Below are positions 26,801 to 34,108 of a DNA stretch of 64,000 nt, one piece after another. The notes under the pieces were generated by a model. That model searched no databases and was not told the origin of the DNA. It saw nothing but the letters and a program-made list of their open reading frames with translations. How positions within the stretch are numbered: position 1 is the first letter of the stretch; each line of letters begins with the position of its first letter. Source of the stretch: Gammaproteobacteria bacterium (GTDB lineage Bacteria > Pseudomonadota > Gammaproteobacteria > HTCC5015); assembly GCA_013817245.1 (NCBI GenBank), contig JACDDA010000003.1, forward strand, positions 169,039-233,038, read 5' to 3'. Made by a program: the position numbers and the translations under genes.

Positions 26801-27182
26801 TAACAAAAACTTACACACTTTAAATTGTTCTCAAGAGTGGAAAAATGAAATTGAAACATTGGTTCGCACGCCTGCGCTTAATTTTATTTTTGATCCAACA
26901 CACTATGAAAAAGCATTTAAAGAAGTCCCGATCACCTACTTTTCAGAAGATGGCAAACAGGTTAACGGGGTTATTGATCGTCTAGTGATGACTACCGATA
27001 CAGCGTGGATTATTGATTACAAAACTCAAGAAAATATTGATATTGCCCACCTTGCTCAAAATGCTAAACGTTATGCACCACAATTGCGGCACTATGCCAA
27101 AGGCGTGCAGCAATTGTGGCCAACGAAAACTGTCCGAACTTTAATTGTTTGGACAGCGTTAGCCGTGAGCAGCGAAGTTTAA
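23814..27182 (+). CDS. AddA/RecB-like UvrD-family helicase-nuclease
   Basis: A 1122-residue superfamily 1A helicase with a C-terminal nuclease domain, acting in double-strand break processing. Helicase motifs in order: I ASAGTGKTYLL (24-34), Ia AVTFTRKAAAEMRERL, II LLIDEFQDTNATQW, III VGDTKQSIYSFRRANP, V MTVHSAKGLEAPLVIL and VI FYVAITRAQHMLIVSG. The last 200 residues carry VNGVIDRLVM and WIIDYKTQEN, the Asp and Asp-x-Lys of a PD-(D/E)xK nuclease. The composition is that of AddA, which normally pairs with AddB encoded next to it. No addB is present in this window: the neighbour upstream is the divergent kinase and downstream is convergent dsbC. Its stop overlaps the dsbC stop by four bases. 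Confidence 0.88.
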   Translation: MQNQPHQQDQPSAINPRVNAAVAASAGTGKTYLLISRLVRLLLNDAAPASILAVTFTRKAAAEMRERLLLRLQQLATVDENELEKLLHDMDCIVTPALKAQARHLYERVLLSTYAIRITTFHAFCQELLRRFPLEADVPPGYELRENNGLIIEQAWDALALLTTREPRSELAQALHTLFITLGNLDKTQNALQDGFLKHRADWWAYVEHQTEPLEYAYQQLQKIYDYPENPLAVYLNSELDKELRVVVQGLLKNPTATNNKLLDLLATSFTTEHLEYKINLLWSVFFTGEGRPKKLFYAAKILKDLGGQAPQYHAALEFCVARLERAADAHQQQRNHRIQKAWLLAGTALLEQYQRIKQEQRLLDFADLEWRTYQLLNHGDNLTWVHYKLDQQINHLLIDEFQDTNATQWHLLKPLLEEMATQHNNLDDTTRARSVFIVGDTKQSIYSFRRANPALQNTATEWLIKHLNGQRFPLNKSWRSAPLIIECVNAIFKNTLWATHLSDFAHHETHKEFWGRIELLPILRQLETDKSEKNAIPEILRDPLRESLEADDFYYFEGQTIAERIKELIKSGLSFDGSRTLQYKDIMLLIRSRAHLSSYEQALEDAHIPFVSEQRGTLLESLEIQDMVALLNHLIAPYNNLALAQLIKSPLFGGDDNDLQILALRTESTWQARLNAAALEPNSHHVFKYAAQKLTEWHDLSGLLPVHDLLDRIYAEGDVIQRYRRATPQALQQRISSNLNKFIELALSMDAGRYPSLTHFLAELKRLRESDEKLDAPPTDNSRDGVQLMTVHSAKGLEAPLVILADSARSYLNGSNKDSYRVLVDWPTDAAQPNLLLLNLPSALQCNATLHYLDAHREQQTQEEANIFYVAITRAQHMLIVSGSESHNSNFGESWYAAFEQAFENRWSNEETLRYIQQGEVIYLTPQVTHKPSSINKQEEPAAIFIPNIETHISPSKNNADDNESTHDSAAHAAQRERGIALHALLQVMTEPYAPNKNLHTLNCSQEWKNEIETLVRTPALNFIFDPTHYEKAFKEVPITYFSEDGKQVNGVIDRLVMTTDTAWIIDYKTQENIDIAHLAQNAKRYAPQLRHYAKGVQQLWPTKTVRTLIVWTALAVSSEV

Positions 27183-27910
27183 CCGCCGTTAGCTAAGATC
27201 TGAATTAATTCAGCCGCTGGTTTCCACCCTGGAATCACGGTGCCTTTATCAGTAATTAACATAGGTGTACCACGTAGGCTTAATTTGTTGGCCCAAGCCA
27301 CATGATCTTTAATTGGATTACTACAGGTTTTAGCTTCTACTCTGCCGCCGGTTTTAGCGATATCCATTGCTTTAGTACGACTATCAGCACACCACACCGA
27401 TTCTAACTCAGCAGAAGAAGGGGTACTTAAACCAGCACGGGGATATAATAAATAGCGCACTTTAACGCCCGCTTTATTTAACTCCGCCATTTCACTATGT
27501 AATTTCCGACAATAGCCACAGCTAATATCCGTGAATATATTTAACGTGTGTTTGGTTTTGCCTGCGGGTTGAAATGTGATGGTATTTTTATCATTTGGAT
27601 ATTGCAGAAAATCTTTTAAGACGACGCGCAATAATTCATTTTGTTTATTCGCGGTCAAGTTTTGACCGAGTTTGCGATCAATTAATACACCATCAATCAA
27701 AAAACGTGCGTCTAATGTCATATAACGTAATTCACCATCGGCAATCACTTCATACAAACCAGGAATTGGCGTTTCCACTACGGAGCTCAATTGCACACCC
27801 GGCAATAAGGCACTGAGTGTCTTTTTGGGATCAGCCGCTGCCATTACAGTGCTGACACCCGTTAACAACAAGACCATTACAGTCAGTAATACATTTTGTT
27901 TCATACGCAT
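27179..27910 (-). CDS. dsbC: periplasmic disulfide isomerase DsbC
   Basis: A thioredoxin-fold isomerase that reshuffles wrong disulfides in the periplasm and is kept reduced by DsbD. The active site CGYC is in FTDISCGYCRKLHSEM; the cis-Pro loop is LRGTPMLIT; a second Cys pair (CADSRTKAM and KTCSNPI) is the structural disulfide. An N-terminal signal peptide MRMKQNVLLTVMVLLLTG ends near VMAAA. I prefer the ATG at 27910, which has GAGG nine bases upstream, over the ATG at 27928. It follows xerD on the same strand, the same order as in E. coli (xerD-dsbC-recJ). Confidence 0.94.
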   Translation of the reverse strand: MRMKQNVLLTVMVLLLTGVSTVMAAADPKKTLSALLPGVQLSSVVETPIPGLYEVIADGELRYMTLDARFLIDGVLIDRKLGQNLTANKQNELLRVVLKDFLQYPNDKNTITFQPAGKTKHTLNIFTDISCGYCRKLHSEMAELNKAGVKVRYLLYPRAGLSTPSSAELESVWCADSRTKAMDIAKTGGRVEAKTCSNPIKDHVAWANKLSLRGTPMLITDKGTVIPGWKPAAELIQILANGG

Positions 27911-28069
27911 GACGTTTTGCCTCAACATTCAAAAAAAGAAATTCACAATATGCTCTTAACGTGGCGAGCCTAACTATAGCGGCATAATATCAGGTTAATA
28001 CTACAAACCAAACGCTCAGACCCGCTGCTTTACAAAACATTCCCCAATATCCGATTTAATTCGCGAGCT

Positions 28070-29017
28070 TCAGCCCCGTGGATGATGTTGCTGATGAAAG
28101 GTCTGCAAGCGCGCGCGCGCGATATGCGTATAAATTTGCGTAGTCGACAAATCACTGTGCCCTAGTAACATCTGCACAGCCCGTAAATCCGCGCCATGAT
28201 TCAATAAATGGGTCGCAAATGCATGACGCAGCGTGTGCGGAGAAAGATGTTTATCAATATTCGCCTGCTGTGCATAACGCTTTATTAAATGCCAACACGC
28301 TTGCCGTGTCATCGCACCACCACGACGGGTAACAAACATAGCATCGATAGTTTTATCATGCCCTGCTAACAATTCCATTCGTGCGACTTGTCGATAACGC
28401 TGTAACCACATTTGTGCAATTTCACCTAACGGTACTAATCGTTCTTTGTTACCCTTGCCGATGACACGCACGACACCTTGATTAAAATTAATTTGCCCCA
28501 TCGTTAGCGTCACTAATTCACTGACGCGCAAACCAGTGGCATACAACACTTCTAATAACGCACGATCACGCAAACCACGTGCTGCATTCACGTTGGGTGC
28601 GTTTAATAAATTTTCCACATCGCTCTCCGTTAAGCTATGCGGCAATGTACGACCCAGTTTCGGTCCTTCGATGCGCGCGGTCGGGTCTTCTGCGCATAAT
28701 TGTTCGCGCACTGCCCAACGATAAAAACGGCGCAAAGTAGATAACAAACGCGCGGTGGTGCGTTTACTCGCGACAGCAATAATACGCAATGCTAAATATT
28801 GCTGCACATCAGCAGCCGTTACCTGCAATAAATGATTGTTTTGCGTCATCAACCAAAGCGTAAATAAACGTAAGTCACTGGCATAAGCATCCAGCGTATT
28901 ACGACTCAAGCCGCGCTCCATCCATAATTGATCAATAAAACGCTCTAGTAATTGTTGATCGTGTGGATTAATAGGTGGATTGATGGTTTGATTTTCAGTC
29001 ATAAAATAATCAATCAT
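28070..29017 (-). CDS. xerD: tyrosine recombinase XerD
   Basis: A 315-residue site-specific recombinase that resolves chromosome dimers at dif with XerC. All catalytic residues are visible: Arg in YATGLRVSELV, Lys in GKGNKERLVPL, His and Arg in LSPHTLRHAFATHL, His in MLLGHSDLSTTQIYTHI, and the nucleophile Tyr in the same block. The SAM-like N-terminal domain (FIDQLWMERGLSRNTLDAY) fits XerD. The exact start is uncertain; ATG at 29002 (five codons in) is an equal candidate. Linkage to dsbC supports XerD over XerC or an integrase. Confidence 0.95.
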   Translation of the reverse strand: MIDYFMTENQTINPPINPHDQQLLERFIDQLWMERGLSRNTLDAYASDLRLFTLWLMTQNNHLLQVTAADVQQYLALRIIAVASKRTTARLLSTLRRFYRWAVREQLCAEDPTARIEGPKLGRTLPHSLTESDVENLLNAPNVNAARGLRDRALLEVLYATGLRVSELVTLTMGQINFNQGVVRVIGKGNKERLVPLGEIAQMWLQRYRQVARMELLAGHDKTIDAMFVTRRGGAMTRQACWHLIKRYAQQANIDKHLSPHTLRHAFATHLLNHGADLRAVQMLLGHSDLSTTQIYTHIARARLQTFHQQHHPRG

Positions 29018-29105
29018 ATAAAAAGACAGAACCCATAAAACTCATTAGGCGACAGCTATCAATATAAGCTTTACAATAAGCGCCCATGCTACCACTTGAA
29101 TCCGC

Positions 29106-29666
29106 ATGACCGTATCTCCTTTTATCACACCCGTACTCGGCTTCGCTGCGCCTCGCGCTAACGATCGCACCCAATTAGTTAAAACACTTTTACCTTTATT
29201 ATGTGAACGGGGTTTATGTGTAGGAGTACTGTGGCAAACCGAACCGCAATTCGAACTCGATAAACCGGGTCGCGATAGTTTTGACTTACGCCAAGCTGGC
29301 GCGCAACAATTATTGGTAACGTCATCGCAGCGCTGGGCATTATTGGTCGAGCGTGAATTTGAACATGAACCGCGTTTAGAAGAACATCTGGCACATTTTG
29401 AACACGATACCTTAGATCTTATTTTAATCGCGAGCCATGCACCGGGGCGTTTCCCGCGCATTGAACTGCATCGCCCTACTCACGATCACCGTTTAATGTT
29501 TGGCAATGATGCGTCGATTATTGCCGTCGCGAGCGATTCGCCCTTAATTCTTCCCGATCATATTGATTGCTTAAATCTTAATGATCACGGCGAACTCGTA
29601 CGTTACATCGCTTACACTTTACTCCCTGAATATGCAGAGCGTTATGCCGAACTCTTTTCCAGCTGA
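29106..29666 (+). CDS. MobB-like protein lacking the nucleotide-binding motifs
   Basis: A 186-residue homologue of MobB, the GTP-binding accessory protein of molybdopterin-guanine dinucleotide synthesis. The match is clear in ELDKPGRDSFDLRQAGAQQL, TSSQRWALLVE, LDLILIASHAPGRFPRIELH and SIIAVASDSPL. However, the Walker A loop that should read about GWSGTGKTTLL is GFAAPRANDRTQLV (12-25): both the GK and the Thr/Ser are gone. The usual KHTHH stretch is WQTEP and the Walker-B-side Glu (LVEG) is Ala (LIAS). The surrounding fold looks intact and the frame is open over full length, so this is more likely a maintained pseudo-enzyme than a decaying gene. No other Mo-cofactor gene is nearby. No clear ribosome site before the ATG. 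Confidence 0.8.
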   Translation: MTVSPFITPVLGFAAPRANDRTQLVKTLLPLLCERGLCVGVLWQTEPQFELDKPGRDSFDLRQAGAQQLLVTSSQRWALLVEREFEHEPRLEEHLAHFEHDTLDLILIASHAPGRFPRIELHRPTHDHRLMFGNDASIIAVASDSPLILPDHIDCLNLNDHGELVRYIAYTLLPEYAERYAELFSS

Positions 29667-30060
29667 TCATCATGCCAACGTTGCACCCCTATGGCGACGT
29701 TGTGCTGCTATGTTTTACGATAGTTTTTTATTATTAGCCATTTTATTTATCGCTGCTGCACCGGTAGTTATGCTTACCGACAATAACATTACGGGGTATT
29801 GGCTCTGGTTATTTCGTCTGTATTTATTAAGTTGTATTGTGCTGTTTTACGGCTGGTTTTGGCGACACGGTGGCCAAACGTTAGGCATGAAAACCTGGGG
29901 TATTTATGTTCACCACAATCAAACAACGTTAAGCTGGTGGCGCATCATATTACGTTTAAGTTTTGCGCTACTCGGACTAATGAATCTGAGCATGTACAGT
30001 AATCGCGCTCGCCTTGCCTATCATGAACGCATCTCGACTACACGCACTTTGCGACGCTAA
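29644..30060 (+). CDS. RDD-family membrane protein
   Basis: A roughly 138-residue membrane protein. RDD-type motifs are LWRRCAAMFYDSFLLLAILF at the N-terminus (conserved Arg and Asp), GGQTLGMKTWGIYV in the middle and RLAYHERISTTRTLRR at the end. Hydrophobic segments lie at about 17-37, 48-70 and 98-115. I take the ATG at 29644, 23 bp inside the end of the MobB-like gene, suggesting coupling; ATG 29632 is also possible. The same small family occurs in the window at 6341-6862 but the two are not close in sequence. Function unknown. Confidence 0.78.
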   Translation: MPNSFPADHHANVAPLWRRCAAMFYDSFLLLAILFIAAAPVVMLTDNNITGYWLWLFRLYLLSCIVLFYGWFWRHGGQTLGMKTWGIYVHHNQTTLSWWRIILRLSFALLGLMNLSMYSNRARLAYHERISTTRTLRR

Positions 30061-30227
30061 GTTTTTTTAACTTATACACAGCCAAAAACGGAACTGGGTC
30101 ACAAAAAAGACATGCGATGCGTCACGCGCTTGGGCTAAATCGTAACAGGGCTTAACATAGGCCCATGAGCAGACGGGCAACTGTTCATCAGGAACAACAA
30201 TAGACCCGCACAGGGAAATGTACACGC

Positions 30228-31241
30228 ATGACGATTGACGACAAACTCAACGAATATGATGTCACCGAGCAGGTACGTGTAACCGATCCCCAAGCGGTTA
30301 AACGTGAGGTTATCGCACTGTTTAACCATCTTTATCCAGCCGAAAATACGCAACAACTTACCGTCGCATTTGATACGTTCGCAGCGCTGTATGAAGGCCA
30401 TTATCCTGGCTATCATGCTTGCGATACGATCTATCACGATATCCAACATACGCTAGACATGACCTTAAGCATTGCGCGCATGATTGCGGGCTATGAAAAA
30501 CAACACGACAAACAAGATGCACTCGGTCCACGCCGCGCCAAACTCGGAATCATTACCGCCTTGTTTCATGACTCCGGCTATATTCGCAAAGTCAGCACCG
30601 ATACTTTAAGTAATGGCGCCGAATACACCAGCACGCACGTATCTCGTAGCGCGCAATTTATGCGTCAACATTTTCCACAATTAGGTCTCGGCGAATACGT
30701 CAATGTGGCCAGCCAAATCGTGCATTTAACAGGTTATGAAATGGAACCAGATGCGGTCATCGTCGATGATACGCGTGATCGATTGATTGGTTGCATTGTC
30801 GGCACGGGGGATCTGATGACGCAAATGGCGGATCGATGCTACTTAGAAAAATGCCGTGATCGCTTATACCCAGAGTTTGTATTAGGCGGGCTTGCCTGCC
30901 GTACCTTGAGCGATGGGAAAGAGTTGGTTGTTTTTGCTTCTGCCTTAGATTTACTTTACAAAACACCGAGCTTTTATCGAGTCGATGTGCGCAAACGTTT
31001 AGATTTTTATTTTAATAAGCTGTATCACTACGCGGCGGCGTTTTTTGATGGTGATAATTTATACATGCAACAAGTTGAACATAATGTGCGCTACTTAGAA
31101 CGCTTGATTGGTGATGACCGCTTAGAACAACTTCGGCGACGTGCACCAGACAATCACGGTATAGCCGTTTTTCCGTTTGATAAAGTAGCACAACAAGAAG
31201 CGAAAACTAATCCTAAACGCTCACTTATCTATAACGTCTAA
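30228..31241 (+). CDS. HD-domain metal-dependent phosphohydrolase
   Basis: A 337-residue soluble protein. Residues 69-77 YHDIQHTLD and 112-118 LFHDSGY give the His...His-Asp metal centre of the HD superfamily, and a later Asp in GTGDLMTQMADR fits the fourth ligand. The spacing, with YHxxxH first and then a LFHDxGY motif, resembles the catalytic core of cyclic-nucleotide phosphodiesterases (PDEase_I-like) more than the GYP type used on c-di-GMP. No sensor or membrane domain is visible. ATG follows GGGAAATGT. It stands alone between the RDD gene and convergent dsbB. Substrate unknown. Confidence 0.82.
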   Translation: MTIDDKLNEYDVTEQVRVTDPQAVKREVIALFNHLYPAENTQQLTVAFDTFAALYEGHYPGYHACDTIYHDIQHTLDMTLSIARMIAGYEKQHDKQDALGPRRAKLGIITALFHDSGYIRKVSTDTLSNGAEYTSTHVSRSAQFMRQHFPQLGLGEYVNVASQIVHLTGYEMEPDAVIVDDTRDRLIGCIVGTGDLMTQMADRCYLEKCRDRLYPEFVLGGLACRTLSDGKELVVFASALDLLYKTPSFYRVDVRKRLDFYFNKLYHYAAAFFDGDNLYMQQVEHNVRYLERLIGDDRLEQLRRRAPDNHGIAVFPFDKVAQQEAKTNPKRSLIYNV

Positions 31242-31249
31242 TAAAAACT

Positions 31250-31274
31250 CGCGCGTGTTTAGGCTTTACGCGCG
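31250..31274 (-). terminator. probable terminator of dsbB
   Basis: CGCGCGT (31250-31256) pairs with ACGCGCG (31268-31274) around an 11-nt loop that includes the dsbB stop codon. On the minus strand it is followed by AGTTTTTATT. It lies directly after the HD-gene stop and could act on both genes, though the plus strand lacks a T run. Confidence 0.5.
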
Positions 31275-31765
31275 AAAATATAAATTTCCACGATTAACAT
31301 CACCACAAAAAACCCCGCCGTTAATTCTGGAATACTAAACAAACCTAAAAAACGCCAAGACACTTCCGCGCATTCCCCCGAACCTTTAAAAATCAAACGC
31401 AATGCGTCGAAAACCGGAAACGTATCCATAATATAATTTAAGCCAGGCCCGCAATCAGGTACTTTATCGGGCGGCAAATGCTGTAACCATACGTGACGCA
31501 ACGCTACGCTTAAACCACCTAAGGTTAATAAAGCCAACACCGCGCTATAAATTCGCTGGCCTACACGCTGCGGATTATGTAAAGCAGCCAATAAAGCGAC
31601 AACACCAATCGCGATGACAAACAAACGCTGAAAAGCACATAAAGGACAGGGCTCTAAACCCATGTAGTGTTCCATATACAGCGCCGCAATCATCAAGAAT
31701 AAACACAACAAAAAACCACCCGCAAACAAACGTCGCGAACTAAACCATTGCAGCATGCTATTCAT
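31259..31765 (-). CDS. dsbB: quinone-dependent disulfide oxidoreductase DsbB
   Basis: A 168-residue inner-membrane protein with four spans (about 11-30, 41-62, 69-90 and 143-164). The first periplasmic loop carries CPLC in EPCPLCAFQR and the second loop carries the second Cys pair (VPDCGPGLNY and GSGECAEVSW). DsbB reoxidises DsbA and passes electrons to ubiquinone. Both cysteine pairs are intact, so the enzyme should be active. No dsbA is present in the window. It lies 27 bp downstream of lptG on the same strand and may be read with lptF-lptG. Confidence 0.95.
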   Translation of the reverse strand: MNSMLQWFSSRRLFAGGFLLCLFLMIAALYMEHYMGLEPCPLCAFQRLFVIAIGVVALLAALHNPQRVGQRIYSAVLALLTLGGLSVALRHVWLQHLPPDKVPDCGPGLNYIMDTFPVFDALRLIFKGSGECAEVSWRFLGLFSIPELTAGFFVVMLIVEIYIFARKA

Positions 31766-31792
31766 AATTTCATTATTCCCTCATTACGTTAA

Positions 31793-32860
31793 TCAACGCA
31801 CTGTTCGCAAACGCCACAGCGCAATGCCTAATACTAATCCGACCGGGCCAAAAGCACTCCAAAATGGCGACATGTTATATATTTGCGCCAAATGCGCGGT
31901 CATTTGCATCAATATATAAAAACTTAAACCAACTAACACACCTAACAATAATAAGCGCCCTGCATTACCGGAACGTGTCGAACCAAAAGCAAATGGTAAC
32001 GCCATTAACAACATCGCCAACACCGAAAATGGTAACGCCCATTTCAACCAAAATGCCAAACGATAACGACCTGAATCTAAATGATTAGTTTCCTGATATT
32101 GCACATAACGCCACAATGCCAATGCCGACATATAACGAGGATCAAGACTCGCCACGCGCAAAAAATCCGGATTAATAAAATCTACATATTCAAAAGTATC
32201 TAACGATGTTTTTTCAACGCGGTCACCAACAAAGCGCGTTTGCGTCACTCCTGAAAAAACCCACGTGTTATTATTTTTATTAGTTTGGGCTTTATGAGCA
32301 TTCAACATACGATGCAATTTAGATTGATCATCAAATTCCATAACGGATACAAATTCTAACAAACCATCATTATGGATGACGCGTACATTTACAAAACGAT
32401 TACCATCGCGCATCCACACACCACTACGTCCTGCGCTGACTTGTTTGTTTTGTTCGCTCAGACGCATTTTTTGAGCGTACTCAGCCGAAAATGGCATTAA
32501 TACTTCGCCGACAAACACGGAAAACACAATCATTAGTAAACCGGCTTGCACCGCCGCGCCCGCAATTCGCAGAACCGACACACCTGCCGCACGCATCGCC
32601 GTTAATTCTTGTTGCGCCGCCAAATTACCTAAGCCTAATAACCCGCCAATTAAAACCGCCGCAGGAAATATTTCATAAGTCATGCGCGGCAAACTACAAG
32701 CTACATAAATAAAAATATCAACATAACTATAATTACCTTGACCGGCGCTATCCAACTCACCCACCAGCGCAAAAAAAACATTTAAAGCGAGCAGCACTAA
32801 CAACACCAGTAGCGTGCTACTTAATAAAACACGAATAATGTAGCGATCAAGACGGTTCAT
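31793..32860 (-). CDS. lptG: LPS export permease LptG
   Basis: A 355-residue inner-membrane permease of the LptB2FG transporter, which extracts lipopolysaccharide from the inner membrane and passes it to LptC-A-D. Start MNRLDRYIIRVLLSSTLLVL contains the first span; spans two and three follow (about 50-120), then a periplasmic beta-jellyroll domain (about 130-265) and three C-terminal spans. Its ATG overlaps the lptF stop by four bases (ATGA), the usual arrangement. Confidence 0.95.
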   Translation of the reverse strand: MNRLDRYIIRVLLSSTLLVLLVLLALNVFFALVGELDSAGQGNYSYVDIFIYVACSLPRMTYEIFPAAVLIGGLLGLGNLAAQQELTAMRAAGVSVLRIAGAAVQAGLLMIVFSVFVGEVLMPFSAEYAQKMRLSEQNKQVSAGRSGVWMRDGNRFVNVRVIHNDGLLEFVSVMEFDDQSKLHRMLNAHKAQTNKNNNTWVFSGVTQTRFVGDRVEKTSLDTFEYVDFINPDFLRVASLDPRYMSALALWRYVQYQETNHLDSGRYRLAFWLKWALPFSVLAMLLMALPFAFGSTRSGNAGRLLLLGVLVGLSFYILMQMTAHLAQIYNMSPFWSAFGPVGLVLGIALWRLRTVR

Positions 32861-33969
32861 GCAGAAGTAGCCTTAGCAGCAGCGGGTGCATCTAGTGTTT
32901 CAAGTTGCCAAAATAACACGCCAATAATAACGAGCATCACTAGGTGCACCATCCATAAATTAAATCCACCTAAGAACTGCTCGCGCTCTACAGTTAGTCT
33001 AACAATGCTCAACACATTGGAATAAACAATGTATACCAAGATGGCAATACCCAGACGGGCATAACGTCCTTGACGAGGTTTTGCATCACTCAACACCAGC
33101 GCTAACATCAATAACATCGCACAAAATAATGGCGTACTTAAACGCCAATAAAGTTCAGCTCTCGCAATAACACTATCGTTTCGCCACAAGTCATTAGTGG
33201 ATTGGCGCTTAATAGACTTTTTGCTGAGTTGATTTTGTGCATTCTCGCCGACGGGCGAATTACTTTCTGTTAAACGGACACCATAACGAGCAAAATCGGC
33301 TTCACGAGTGCTGCCTTTTGAATCAAATTGGTAATGGTGGCCTTGTTCAAATACTAAATAACGCACGTGTTCTGATTGCTGCAACACTTGCACGCTATCT
33401 GCCGTTACTAAGCCATTACCTTCTATTGAAAAACTATTTAGGAACACCGATTCCAACGCTTTTTTATCGGCTGAGGCGCGTTCAACAAACAAGGTATATT
33501 GACCATCGCTTGATGCATTAAAACGGCCCGCGGCAATACCCGACAACGCCGAACGGGTACTTGCTATTTTTTGTAATTCATACCGCTGTTGCAAGGCATA
33601 CGGCGCCGCAAAACACGCCACGAATATCGAAACGCAACACACCAACGCGCCAAAATACAGCATGGGTCTTAATAACGATGATAAACCGATACCAGACGCT
33701 AACATCGCTGCCATTTCACTATCACGATAAAAACGGCCCATCCCTAACAACACACCGAGAAACACGCTCAAGGGCAAAATGACATCTAAAGACGTCACCA
33801 TATTCCAGCCCATCATCACCAATAATAAATCACCGGGTAAACGTCCCTCGACAACATCACGCAATACTTTAAGCGCTGCGGTCCCCATTAAAACCAATAT
33901 CAACACTACCAAGACGGCCACACTGCTGCCCAACCACTCTAGCAAGCAATATCGATCCAATTTGCGCAC
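32857..33969 (-). CDS. lptF: LPS export permease LptF
   Basis: A 370-residue partner of LptG with the same architecture: N-terminal span in YCLLEWLGSSVAVLVVLILV, spans to about residue 120, a periplasmic jellyroll, and three C-terminal spans ending near LVIIGVLFWQLETLD. It starts with GTG after AGAGG at six bases. The gene is divergent from pepA, the classic gammaproteobacterial arrangement (pepA opposite lptFG). Confidence 0.95.
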   Translation of the reverse strand: MRKLDRYCLLEWLGSSVAVLVVLILVLMGTAALKVLRDVVEGRLPGDLLLVMMGWNMVTSLDVILPLSVFLGVLLGMGRFYRDSEMAAMLASGIGLSSLLRPMLYFGALVCCVSIFVACFAAPYALQQRYELQKIASTRSALSGIAAGRFNASSDGQYTLFVERASADKKALESVFLNSFSIEGNGLVTADSVQVLQQSEHVRYLVFEQGHHYQFDSKGSTREADFARYGVRLTESNSPVGENAQNQLSKKSIKRQSTNDLWRNDSVIARAELYWRLSTPLFCAMLLMLALVLSDAKPRQGRYARLGIAILVYIVYSNVLSIVRLTVEREQFLGGFNLWMVHLVMLVIIGVLFWQLETLDAPAAAKATSA

Positions 33970-34108
33970 TTCAAACCTCTTCTAGTGTTTACGCCTCGAT
34001 TGCGCATCTTAACAGCTTTGCAATCCGGCTCTTTTGCAATTTAACTGGCTTTCGCGTCACATCCAATACCTTGCTACACTTCTGCCTAACATACTTTCGG
34101 AGTCTTCA

